Part shown: positions 1-6,649 of the stretch, in pieces | Layout: the number at the start of each line of letters is the position of its first letter | How positions within the stretch are numbered: position 1 is the first letter of the stretch | DNA from: Bacteroidota bacterium | Lineage (GTDB): Bacteria > Bacteroidota > Bacteroidia > Flavobacteriales_F > PHOS-HE28 | Assembly: GCA_023430945.1 (NCBI GenBank) | Contig: JAEYYE010000067.1 | Coordinates: 1 to 16,544 of the forward strand | Reading direction: 5' to 3' | Length of the DNA stretch: 16,544 nucleotides | Made by a program: the position numbers and the translations under genes | The notes under the pieces: model-generated | Told to the model about the DNA's origin: nothing | What the model saw: the letters and a program-made list of their open reading frames with translations, nothing else | The model's database searches: none

Positions 1-2
1 AC

Positions 3-1433
3 CAGCCGCTGGTGCTCGGGTTCCGCAAATACATCTTCTGGATCTTCCTCGCGATCATGATCGTCTGGATCATCCGCAGGCTTTTCCGCAGAACAACGGT
101 CTGGAAGCAAGTAATGGGCTCGCTCGCAAGCCTTCTGTTGCTGATCGCCGTCGCGTGGTTCCTGCCGCGCGTGGTGCACTACATCTCGCAGTACGTGTAC
201 TACAACGAATTGAACAAGATCGAACTGGATCGGCTGCCGATCACCGGCCAGGAACGCATCCAGCCGATCGGTTCCATCCACACGCTCACCGATCAGGAAG
301 CGCTCTCTGAGACCGAGGATGCCACCGTGCCGCGTTTCATCCGCGATCACAACGGCGAATTCGTTTACACCAGCGCGATCGGTCCATCGCAGGCCTACAA
401 GATCCAGCAGTTCACCAAGGATATGTACGAGGTGATCCACATTCCGGGCAGGCTTCCATCGCCGAATTTCTCTTCAGCATACCGGGACAAGGTGGATTTC
501 GAGATCGGCGAATTCCTCCTGCTCAGCAAGAACACGCACACCGCGGTGGTGAAGCGTTTCGATCCGTGGCTGTACATCAACATGGAAGCTTCCGATCCGA
601 TCTATCTGCAGAATGACGAAGGGGAATGGGTGCAGGTGGTCGGCCTCACGAAATGGATCGGCCTCATCTTCCCTCGCCCTGTTTTCGGCGGAGTGATGGT
701 GATCGAACAAAGCGGCCCGAAGGACAATTATTTCAAGCGGGTGCTGTTCGGCAAAGGCACGTTCATACCAGCGGAGAAGATCGCCGATCACGCTTTCCTT
801 CAAGGGCAGGATCTCATCCCACGAAAAGTCTCACGCTACATCGCCGAAAGTTTCCGTTTCCGCCGCGGCTTCATGGCACCGATGCCCGGTTACCACGAAG
901 GCGACATTCGCGTACCGAAGCTCTCCGAAGGCCAGGATCCACAACCGTTCGTGGTCCATTCGCAATTGAACGACACGATCGGAAAACTCTACAACTATTT
1001 CGGCCTGGAACCTTATGAAGAGGCGAAAAAAGGTCTCAGCGTAAGCCTCTTCATTCCCGGCGACGGCATGCGCGAGATCTTCTTCATCGATCACACCGCC
1101 AGCGGCAACGCATTCCTGGGCAGCAGCGCCGTGGGCGCAAAGATCATCGAAAGCCGCAAGGAATACGATTGGTCGTACAGCTTCCCGGCCGAAACGCGCC
1201 CCTTCATCCGCCACATCGCAGGCCGCGATCGCCTGTTGTGGTTGAGCACCATCGTAACGCGCGCCGGCGTCGGTAGCGGTCGCTCCATCGGCGGCAGCGT
1301 GCCGGAGATCACCATCACCGATGCGGTGCACGGCAACGTCACCTGGATCCCCAAGGAGTTCGTAAGCGATCCCGATCGCTGGCCGCAGATCGTGGAAGAA
1401 GAGATGCGCAGCTACTGGCAGCACGAGCGTTGA
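3..1433 (+). CDS. Membrane-anchored protein of unknown function, 5' end cut by window edge
   Basis: I do not recognise the family. The frame is open to the left edge, so the true start may lie outside the window; the first usable start inside is a GTG at 12, which gives 473 residues. Numbering from that GTG, two hydrophobic segments lie at about 7-25 and 34-55, separated by a short Arg-rich stretch (RRLFRR). This predicts two membrane helices with a positively charged connecting loop. About 410 residues of mixed alpha/beta character follow, without Cys-rich, nucleotide-binding or obvious catalytic motifs. The tail is soluble and ends at a TGA (1431-1433). Codon use and GATC density match the neighbouring genes, which supports a real, native gene. 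There is no co-directional partner close downstream; queG starts 552 bp later. A role in the envelope is inferred from the helices only. Confidence 0.75.
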   Translation, partial: QPLVLGFRKYIFWIFLAIMIVWIIRRLFRRTTVWKQVMGSLASLLLLIAVAWFLPRVVHYISQYVYYNELNKIELDRLPITGQERIQPIGSIHTLTDQEALSETEDATVPRFIRDHNGEFVYTSAIGPSQAYKIQQFTKDMYEVIHIPGRLPSPNFSSAYRDKVDFEIGEFLLLSKNTHTAVVKRFDPWLYINMEASDPIYLQNDEGEWVQVVGLTKWIGLIFPRPVFGGVMVIEQSGPKDNYFKRVLFGKGTFIPAEKIADHAFLQGQDLIPRKVSRYIAESFRFRRGFMAPMPGYHEGDIRVPKLSEGQDPQPFVVHSQLNDTIGKLYNYFGLEPYEEAKKGLSVSLFIPGDGMREIFFIDHTASGNAFLGSSAVGAKIIESRKEYDWSYSFPAETRPFIRHIAGRDRLLWLSTIVTRAGVGSGRSIGGSVPEITITDAVHGNVTWIPKEFVSDPDRWPQIVEEEMRSYWQHER

Positions 1434-1438
1434 GGTTT

Positions 1439-1612
1439 TTGGGCGTTCCCCTTGCCCCGGCTCGGAAGCCGGGCCAAGGGTCGGGCCATTCGCTATAGCT
1501 GCCTTGCCTCAGCGTGTGGGATCTGCGGCTGTGGTGGCTTCCTTCGGTCGCCTCCTCGCTCGCGCTCCACATCGCTTCGCCTGCGGCAGGCTGTCGCTGC
1601 TGTCCCTAACGC
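1439..1612. repeat. GC-rich intergenic repeat-like block after the first gene
   Basis: This non-coding stretch begins with TTGGGCGTTCCCC, contains GGGTCGGGCC and a TATAG near its middle, and ends with TCCCTAACGC. I recall dispersed intergenic elements in Bacteroidota genomes with this order of conserved blocks (GGGCGTT, GGGTCGGGC, then CCTAACGC); that recollection is unverified. The left third forms a strong hairpin (1449-1480), and a smaller GCCTG/CAGGC hairpin lies at 1579-1591. The forward frame through it encodes a Ser/Arg/Cys-rich peptide without the character of a real protein, so I treat it as non-coding. Confidence 0.45.
1449..1480. other. Strong stem-loop 15 bp after the first gene
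   Basis: A 14-bp stem (1449-1462 with 1467-1480) has one mismatch (C1455 opposite C1474) and a CGGA loop. It lies just past the stop of the upstream gene, where a terminator would sit, but no T-run follows on either strand. It may be a factor-assisted 3' end or the conserved hairpin of the surrounding repeat block. Confidence 0.6.
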
Positions 1613-1667
1613 AAGATCCGGGATGATTTGTTTCTGGCGTACTCCTGATCTTGTGCGATCCCCTTCG

Positions 1668-1900
1668 ACATATGAATGGCCATACATTGATCGAAGTACC
1701 ATAACTATCGATGATCCATTGAGACCTGGGTATGGCCATCGTAACCGCTACTCAGCAATACGCTTCAGATCCAGCGTGTTCTGTGCATTTTTTGACGTGG
1801 GTCCAAACGATTTATGCATGCCATCCAATGATCAACGTCTGTCATTTCTACCGAATTTTATCTGTACTGAGCCAGGACATATGTATGGCCATTCATATGT
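1668..1900. mobile_element. Candidate 233-bp MITE-like element with perfect 20-bp terminal inverted repeats
   Basis: The left end, ACATATGAATGGCCATACAT (1668-1687), is the exact reverse complement of 1881-1900. The outside flanks both read TCG (1665-1667 and 1901-1903), which fits a 3-bp target duplication, although a 3-bp match is weak evidence by itself. The interior is visibly more AT-rich than the surroundings and has no credible gene; a 73-codon frame from 1732 lacks protein character. The 8-bp palindrome ATGGCCAT occurs in both arms and once inside (1676-1683, 1732-1739, 1885-1892). It may be a non-autonomous transposable element, or a pair of operators for a dimeric regulator near queG. 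Confidence 0.5.
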
Positions 1901-1985
1901 TCGGAGCTTGGGAAACATTCCGATCGCAGCACACATTATCGTTTGGTCAATGATCTGAACATCCACCAGATCCTACCTTTCACCA

Positions 1986-2990
1986 ATGCTCACTCCGCGC
2001 GAAAAAGCCGATCTGATCAAGGCAAAGGCCCATCAATTGGGTTTCCTGGCCTGCGGCATCGCGCGCGCTGGTTTCCTTGAAGAAGAAGCACCGCGCCTGG
2101 AAAAATGGCTTCGCGAAGGCCGACACGGCGAAATGGGTTACATGGAGCGCAATTTCGACATGCGCCTCGATCCACGCCTAATAGTGGAAGGAGCGAAGAG
2201 CGTGATCAGCCTTGCGTACAACTATTACACACTCCCGAAACAGATCGATCCCGAAGCCCCGAAGATCAGCACCTACGCCTACGGCCGTGATTACCACAAG
2301 GTCATCAAAAAACGCCTGAAACCGCTGATCGAGATGATCACCGGGAATTTCGGTCATGTGGATCTGCGCGTATTCGTGGACAGTGCGCCGGTGCTGGAGA
2401 AAGCTTGGGCTCAGCGCGCGGGCGTCGGCTGGCAGGGAAAACACACCAACATCAACCTTAAACCCGATCGGTCGCAACCTCCAGCCTCCAGCCTCCAACC
2501 TCCAACCTCCAGCCTTCAACCTCCAACCGGCGGTTCCTTCTTCTTCCTCTGCGAGATCATCCTAGATCTGGATCTGGATCCCGATCCACCCGCCACCGAT
2601 CACTGCGGAACCTGCCGCCGCTGCATCGATGCTTGCCCCACCGATGCGATCACGCCCTACGGCGTCGATGGCAGCAAATGCATCAGCTACTTCACGATCG
2701 AACTGAAAGGCGAGATCCCCGATCTGGTGAGCGGCAAGTGGATGGATTGGGTGTTCGGTTGCGACATCTGCCAGCAGGTGTGCCCCTGGAACCGCTTCAG
2801 CAAGCCGCACAAGGAACCGCAATTCGATCCGAAACCGGAACTGATGGGGCTTTCAAAGGATGAATGGTACGGCATGACTGAACTTGTCTTCGATCGGCTT
2901 TTCGAAGGCAGCGCCGTGAAACGCACCAAGTTCGATGGCCTGAAGCGCAACCTTCGCTTCATCTCGGGGCAAAAAAAGACCGGCCCCTGA
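1986..2990 (+). CDS. queG: Epoxyqueuosine reductase QueG
   Basis: This cobalamin- and iron-sulfur-dependent cytoplasmic enzyme reduces epoxyqueuosine to queuosine at the tRNA wobble position, the last step of queuosine synthesis. The N-terminal half carries family features such as the VDSAPVLEKAWAQRAG segment; its Asp132 aligns with the proposed catalytic acid. Two [4Fe-4S] ferredoxin-like motifs follow: C207, C210, C213, C217 (CGTCRRCIDACP) and C259, C262, C266 (CDICQQVCPWN), with C232 between them as expected. The ATG at 1986 puts the typical N-terminus at residue 1; I see no clear Shine-Dalgarno sequence. The odd feature is a run of about 20 Gln/Pro/Ser residues (about 163-182) between GKHTN and GSFFFL, a place where homologues have only a few residues. 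It is encoded by a 7-bp tandem repeat. The final codons (GQKKTGP) overlap a minus-strand terminator. Confidence 0.95.
   Translation: MLTPREKADLIKAKAHQLGFLACGIARAGFLEEEAPRLEKWLREGRHGEMGYMERNFDMRLDPRLIVEGAKSVISLAYNYYTLPKQIDPEAPKISTYAYGRDYHKVIKKRLKPLIEMITGNFGHVDLRVFVDSAPVLEKAWAQRAGVGWQGKHTNINLKPDRSQPPASSLQPPTSSLQPPTGGSFFFLCEIILDLDLDPDPPATDHCGTCRRCIDACPTDAITPYGVDGSKCISYFTIELKGEIPDLVSGKWMDWVFGCDICQQVCPWNRFSKPHKEPQFDPKPELMGLSKDEWYGMTELVFDRLFEGSAVKRTKFDGLKRNLRFISGQKKTGP
2478..2526 (+). repeat. Seven tandem copies of CCTCCAR inside queG
   Basis: The seven 7-bp units read CCTCCAG, CCTCCAG, CCTCCAA, CCTCCAA, CCTCCAG, CCTTCAA and CCTCCAA, so only one unit departs from the consensus. Three units make 21 bp, which produces a 7-residue peptide period (QPPASSL, QPPTSSL, QPPTGG). 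Because 7 is not a multiple of 3, gain or loss of a single unit would shift the queG frame upstream of all the cluster cysteines. Confidence 0.92.
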
Positions 2991-3002
2991 TCGGGGCCGG
3001 TC
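2971..3002 (-). terminator. Minus-strand intrinsic terminator embedded in the 3' end of queG
   Basis: A perfect 10-bp GC-rich stem (2978-2987 with 2993-3002) with loop TGATC is followed on the minus strand by seven Ts (2977 to 2971). It lies 21 bp beyond the stop of the small minus-strand gene. The loop contains the queG stop codon TGA, so the structure overlaps queG coding sequence. On the plus strand no T-run follows, so it should act mainly on minus-strand transcripts. Confidence 0.75.
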
Positions 3003-3023
3003 CTGGTTGAACAAAAGCTGAGG

Positions 3024-3236
3024 TCAGCCGCGCACCGTCGTCTGGTACACTTCCATGATCACATCCTTGTACATATGGCCGAACGTGGCCAGGCACCATG
3101 CCTTGAAGACCAGTTGATCATGTTGCCCGATCCATCGGCGGGCCTTTACCAATTCCTTCTTGAAGAGACGACGATCAAAACTGACTTTCTGGAGTACCTG
3201 TTTGCTGAACTCCATCATCTTTCTTCCTTGGTCCAT
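3024..3236 (-). CDS. Small conserved-looking protein of unknown function (about 70 aa)
   Basis: This is a short basic protein without a signal peptide or membrane segment, so probably cytoplasmic. Its core reads KVSFDRRLFKKELVKA, then RRWI and later WCLATFGHMYKDVIMEVYQ. It resembles small uncharacterised proteins I recall from other Bacteroidota with a VSFD...LFKKELVKA...W...FG pattern; no function is known to me. The start is uncertain. A GTG at 3242, an ATG at 3236 (used here) and two adjacent ATGs at 3218 and 3215 are all in frame. The last two are preceded by a purine-rich AAGGAAGAAAG and may be the real ones. A good terminator just downstream (2971-3002) supports it as a transcribed gene. 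It is convergent with queG. Confidence 0.75.
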   Translation of the reverse strand: MDQGRKMMEFSKQVLQKVSFDRRLFKKELVKARRWIGQHDQLVFKAWCLATFGHMYKDVIMEVYQTTVRG

Positions 3237-3343
3237 CTTCACGTAAGATCAGGTTTAGCGTAAGTGCATCAGATCATCCATCACTGCCCGGACTCGTCGT
3301 TCCAACGACTGGTCTCATCGAATAGGATCGCCAATTTAGCACC

Positions 3344-3360
3344 AAAAAAGGCGGTCCACC
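3344..3360 (-). terminator. Weak candidate terminator downstream of the Omp28-like gene
   Basis: On the minus strand a short stem (GGTG with CGCC, loop GAC, one wobble pair) is followed by six Ts (3349 to 3344), 22 bp after the stop of the Omp28-like gene. The stem is only 4 bp, so termination may be weak. The remaining part of 3243-3381 shows no gene. Confidence 0.3.
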
Positions 3361-3381
3361 ACTTTAAATGGCTAAAATTTA

Positions 3382-4230
3382 TCAAGGATCGATCTTTTGT
3401 TCCACCACCTGCATCACCTCGTTGCTGGCAGTTGTGTGTACATAGGCCACCAACGCGCAGTTGGCGATGTTCCAGCTGGAAGAAAGCTGCACGTTGCTGA
3501 AGCTGAGTTGCAGCGTATCACCCGCCGCCGCCTGGGTGGCTATGATCTGATCGCCCCAGGCACCGTTCAGGTTGGTGCGCAACACATGCCTGTGATCATA
3601 GTCCGGTACATCCGGATCGGGTTCCGACTGGGCATCATATTGCCAATCGATCACATGGTCCTCCGTAAGATAAACGGTCAGCGCATGTTCGCCGGTCACC
3701 GGTTCGAGCACGGCTATTTTCACGCTGGCGTTCAGGGTGTTGCTTGTAGCGTTATGCTCGATCGCATCGAACCAGATGTCGAAGGCGGCCTCCTGGCCGA
3801 TCATTTCACTTACCGCCGAGGACCACGCCGTGTGGGAGAGGAGCTGGCTCGAGTTGAAGACCTTTCTGTTCACCATGCCAGCAGGCAGCCAGAAGATGTT
3901 GAAGGCCTCTTCGTACACATCCCCTGCGGGTGTGCGGAAATCCGTGGTGTAACTGCCGTTCGGCCCAGGTTGTGGCGCTGCGAAATCCTCGGTTACGTGC
4001 ACACCCACCACCACTACATCCCCGCCATAGAGCTGTTGAAGACTTTGGGCCGTGCTGGCCGCGGCCGGACAGTTGTTGCAGCGGTGGCCGGTGAAATCCT
4101 CCAGCAGCACCCGGCGGCGCACCGATCCATCCACGGGCCCGCTGCCTGGTGTGCCCGGCGGGATCGGTTCATCGATCTGGTCGCAGCCCGCCAGGAGAAG
4201 GACCAGCATGGGGATCAAGATCCTTTTCAT
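3382..4230 (-). CDS. Omp28-like outer-membrane lipoprotein with thioredoxin-type CNNC motif
   Basis: This 282-residue lipoprotein has a signal peptide ending in the lipobox LLAGC, with Cys16 as the lipidation site, then a Pro/Gly-rich linker and a thioredoxin-like domain. VLLEDFTGHRCNNCPAA carries C51 and C54, and P116 in WLPAGMVNR is a likely cis-proline. A C-terminal beta-rich half includes YDHRHVLR. This order matches proteins annotated as Omp28-related in Bacteroidota. Activity is unproven; the CxxC suggests a redox or thiol-handling role at the outer membrane. The gene starts 3 bp after the stop of the DUF6029-like gene, so the two are almost certainly co-transcribed and probably translationally coupled. 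The ATG at 4230 gives a standard lipoprotein signal. Confidence 0.9.
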   Translation of the reverse strand: MKRILIPMLVLLLAGCDQIDEPIPPGTPGSGPVDGSVRRRVLLEDFTGHRCNNCPAAASTAQSLQQLYGGDVVVVGVHVTEDFAAPQPGPNGSYTTDFRTPAGDVYEEAFNIFWLPAGMVNRKVFNSSQLLSHTAWSSAVSEMIGQEAAFDIWFDAIEHNATSNTLNASVKIAVLEPVTGEHALTVYLTEDHVIDWQYDAQSEPDPDVPDYDHRHVLRTNLNGAWGDQIIATQAAAGDTLQLSFSNVQLSSSWNIANCALVAYVHTTASNEVMQVVEQKIDP

Positions 4231-4233
4231 GCC

Positions 4234-5952
4234 TTAGAATGTACTTGTGATCGATAAGGTGAGGCCGTTGGCCGCAGGTACCGGCCTGCAAACCCCGCCC
4301 ACACAGAAGATGCCCGCGCGCTGCCGGCCATAACCCAACTGGAAACGATTGCCGCCATGGATGTATCCCACAAGTCCGATCGGATAATGGATCCGCTTTG
4401 GATCGACCTCGTATTTCCCATCCTGCAGGAACGTATCATCGAAAGTGACGTAATTGTATTGATCCATTGCAGCGAGGAACCAATGCGGACTGAACGTGAA
4501 TTCCGCAAGCGCGGTCGCCCAATTCCCTTGATCCTGCTTCGTGCTCAGGTGTTGCACCTCGAAACGCAACGCCACCCGGTCGCTGATGTTATGCAATCCT
4601 TCCACAATGAACATATCGGCATGAACGACAGGCTTCTGGGGCTTTCCCTGGATGATGTCGATATCGTAGGTGAGGTTCAGGTAGATCAGCGCGAGTTCCC
4701 AGGTCTTGCTGATCTTCTTGCGCAATTCAACATTGATGTCCTGGAAGAACAGGCGATCGCCCGGTCGGAAGAAATTCGTGGAATACCCAAGCCTGCGCGT
4801 GGTATCGTCTGCGATCCCCAAACGCAGCGTATCGATCGAGTAGGCCGCTGAATAATTCAGCGCGAGGCGTGTTCCGTATTTTCCACCCAGTTTCGTCCCT
4901 TTCTTCCATTTCTGGAAGATCTCGCCCTGCACGGAGAATTCGCCGTTCGGCTGCGTGGCGTATGGATAGAGTGTGGCCGGCAGATTATAGGTGTGCTGCT
5001 TCGTGAGCGGCGGCAGGAAATTGATGTTCAGATCGAAAGGCGTTGGTGCTGTGCGATCACTCTGGAAGAACATGTTATCAAGCGAATGCGCGCCCACACT
5101 TGCGCCAAAACCTTTGATCGAATAGGTGGCGTTCACCATCAAGGCCTGGCCAGGTTTGTAGATGAAACCGTTCTGCCCGTTCGGATCGTTGATCTTATGG
5201 GCGTATTCGGTGTAGATGTTCCAGGTGGGCGTGATGTAGTTCAGCCGGAAGGCCATGGCGCCGACATTCTCCGGCAGCACCAGCAATGGATCGCGATCCT
5301 CCTGGTACTTGCTCACGAAACTTCCGCCTACAACAAGGTTCCCGGTGCCAGTCCAGGTGCTGTCCAGAAGTTCGTTCATGCTGAATTCCGCATCGAAACC
5401 GCGCACGATACCCGTTCCCTTCACGAAGCCATTGTCGAACCCGAAACGCTGCCGGCCCATCACGCCTTTCAGATAAACGCCCTTAACCGGCTTGAATTTC
5501 ACGCGGAACCCGTCCATCGCATTATCCACGCCGAGGTAGCGTTCCTCATAACTTCGGAAGATGAGGCCCAGGCCGAATTGCTCGTAGTAATTGCCTACGG
5601 TGATCTCCAGATCGTTCTGGGTGAAGCGGGCATAGCGGAAACCAACGCCGGAACCCACATAGGGCTGGCCGGCGGGATATCCCACCAACGAAGGTTCATA
5701 GCTCTCGAACCGGCCGCCTGCCTGAAAATTCTTGTAACTGTAGGTGAGGTTCGCCCACGCGTTCACGCCGAGGTCCTGTGGGGGCACCACGGCGCCGATC
5801 GTTTCATCTTCATTGTAATACTGCGCATCGGTACTGAAGTTACCATGGAACTGTCCGGCATCCTGGGCCGAAAGACCGATCGGTAGCAACAAGGCAAGGA
5901 TGGCCCCCTGCAAAGGCCGGGTGGATCGGAGCAGGGATCGAAGGTGGATCAC
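4234..5952 (-). CDS. DUF6029-like outer-membrane beta-barrel protein
   Basis: The protein has 572 residues. The chosen start is a GTG at 5952, which gives a signal peptide with hydrophobic core GAILALLLPIGLSA and cleavage near AQ30. The only longer in-frame starts run back through the tlpA terminator and into tlpA itself, so I reject them. The mature protein has alternating hydrophobic/aromatic strands throughout and ends in Phe (SITSTF), as expected for an outer-membrane barrel. Recognisable segments are GNYYEQFGLGLIFRSYEERY at 120-139 and, near the C-terminus, GGNRFQLGYGRQRAGI with a Cys pair in FCVGGVC. These match DUF6029 proteins as I recall them; the function is unknown. It is followed after 3 bp by the Omp28-like lipoprotein, suggesting that the two products work together at the outer membrane. 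Confidence 0.85.
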   Translation of the reverse strand: MIHLRSLLRSTRPLQGAILALLLPIGLSAQDAGQFHGNFSTDAQYYNEDETIGAVVPPQDLGVNAWANLTYSYKNFQAGGRFESYEPSLVGYPAGQPYVGSGVGFRYARFTQNDLEITVGNYYEQFGLGLIFRSYEERYLGVDNAMDGFRVKFKPVKGVYLKGVMGRQRFGFDNGFVKGTGIVRGFDAEFSMNELLDSTWTGTGNLVVGGSFVSKYQEDRDPLLVLPENVGAMAFRLNYITPTWNIYTEYAHKINDPNGQNGFIYKPGQALMVNATYSIKGFGASVGAHSLDNMFFQSDRTAPTPFDLNINFLPPLTKQHTYNLPATLYPYATQPNGEFSVQGEIFQKWKKGTKLGGKYGTRLALNYSAAYSIDTLRLGIADDTTRRLGYSTNFFRPGDRLFFQDINVELRKKISKTWELALIYLNLTYDIDIIQGKPQKPVVHADMFIVEGLHNISDRVALRFEVQHLSTKQDQGNWATALAEFTFSPHWFLAAMDQYNYVTFDDTFLQDGKYEVDPKRIHYPIGLVGYIHGGNRFQLGYGRQRAGIFCVGGVCRPVPAANGLTLSITSTF

Positions 5953-6021
5953 GCCGGAAAGATCGCAGTCTTTCCCGAGATTTCCGTGACTTCCGAGGCA
6001 CAAGATCAAAATGCTGACAAC

Positions 6022-6050
6022 AAAAAAGCCGGTCGGTGACGACCGGCTTT
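6022..6050 (-). terminator. Intrinsic terminator of the tlpA-like gene
   Basis: A perfect 11-bp stem (6025-6035 with 6040-6050), loop GTGA, is followed on the minus strand by a T-run covering 6027 to 6022. It lies 18 bp past the tlpA-like stop and separates that gene from the DUF6029-like gene, which therefore probably has its own promoter in 5953-6020. I could not identify that promoter. Confidence 0.85.
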
Positions 6051-6068
6051 CGATCCAATGCATGTGGA

Positions 6069-6566
6069 TCACATCTTGCCTAAGACCTCCAACAGTTTCT
6101 TGTACAACTGGTTCTCGTCGCCGGGTTCGTAATTGTTGTGCTGCCACACGATCTCGCCGTTGCCGTTCACCAGGAAGGTGTGCGGTATGTTGTTCACGTT
6201 CAAGGCGCGTTTCAGGTCGCCGTTGGGATCGAGGTACACCTCGTAATCCCAATCCTGGCCGTTCACGTAGGGTGTCACCCGTGCCATGCTGCGCGCGTCA
6301 TCGATCGAAACCGCGATCAGCTTCACCCCGGTCTTCTCCTGCCATTCATCATACTGATCGGCGATGGCGGTGAGCTCGCGTTTGCAGGGTGCGCACCAGG
6401 TCGCCCAAAAGTTGATGATGATCGGTTTCCCGTCGTTGCTGAAGTTCTTGGAATCGTACTTTTTACCATCGAGGCCCTGCACGGTGGCGCTGGGTATGCG
6501 CGTGGCGTTCTGGGCGAAGGAGCCGATCGAAAAGGCGATCAGGCAAAGCGTAAGAATGGATCTCAT
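6069..6566 (-). CDS. TlpA-like periplasmic thiol-disulfide oxidoreductase
   Basis: This 165-residue protein has a signal peptide (hydrophobic core LTLCLIAFSIGS, cleavage after FAQ at about 19) and a single thioredoxin-fold domain of the TlpA/ResA type. The active site is WCAPC (C58 and C61) in INFWATWCAPCKREL, and P128 in NNIPHTFLV is the cis-proline. The insertion typical of this family, between the CxxC helix and the next strand, is present. Relatives reduce or isomerise disulfides in exported proteins, for example during cytochrome c maturation, but nothing nearby points to cytochromes. The gene lies 83 bp downstream of a secreted thioredoxin-fold gene, with a hairpin between them, and is closed by a strong terminator. 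The ATG at 6566 gives a complete signal sequence. Confidence 0.92.
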   Translation of the reverse strand: MRSILTLCLIAFSIGSFAQNATRIPSATVQGLDGKKYDSKNFSNDGKPIIINFWATWCAPCKRELTAIADQYDEWQEKTGVKLIAVSIDDARSMARVTPYVNGQDWDYEVYLDPNGDLKRALNVNNIPHTFLVNGNGEIVWQHNNYEPGDENQLYKKLLEVLGKM

Positions 6567-6585
6567 AGGCTGGTGGTGGCTGTAA

Positions 6586-6635
6586 AAATGAAGGCCGGCG
6601 ACCCGAAGAGCAAAGTTCGCTCCAGATCGCCGGCC
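6586..6635 (-). terminator. Candidate terminator or attenuator between the secreted thioredoxin-like gene and tlpA
   Basis: A perfect 9-bp stem (GGCCGGCGA at 6593-6601 with 6627-6635) encloses a 25-nt loop that can itself fold (CGAA with TTCG). On the minus strand it is followed by the T-rich tail TTCATTTTTA. The long loop and interrupted T-run make partial read-through into tlpA plausible. Confidence 0.5.
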
Positions 6636-6649
6636 CGGTTCATTTCAGA

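Noticed and set aside
1452..1958. Plus-strand frame of 168 codons in the gap before queG
   Set aside because: It crosses both the GC-rich repeat block and the inverted-repeat element, and its composition changes abruptly at the element boundary. There is no domain character.
1434..1985. Possible tRNA, riboswitch or CRISPR array in the 552-bp gap
   Set aside because: I see no T-arm GGTTCRA motif, no cloverleaf, no regularly spaced direct repeats and no recognisable riboswitch core.
3397..4257. Plus-strand frame of 286 codons opposite the Omp28-like gene
   Set aside because: The minus-strand frame has a lipobox, CNNC and family motifs; the plus-strand translation has no protein-like features. 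The same applies to 4993-5886, 6138-6713 and 7145-7873.
4234..6252. 672-residue version of the DUF6029-like protein
   Set aside because: The extra N-terminal 100 residues are read from the tlpA terminator and the tlpA coding sequence in another frame and are Arg/Gln-rich nonsense. The GTG at 5952 gives a clean signal peptide.
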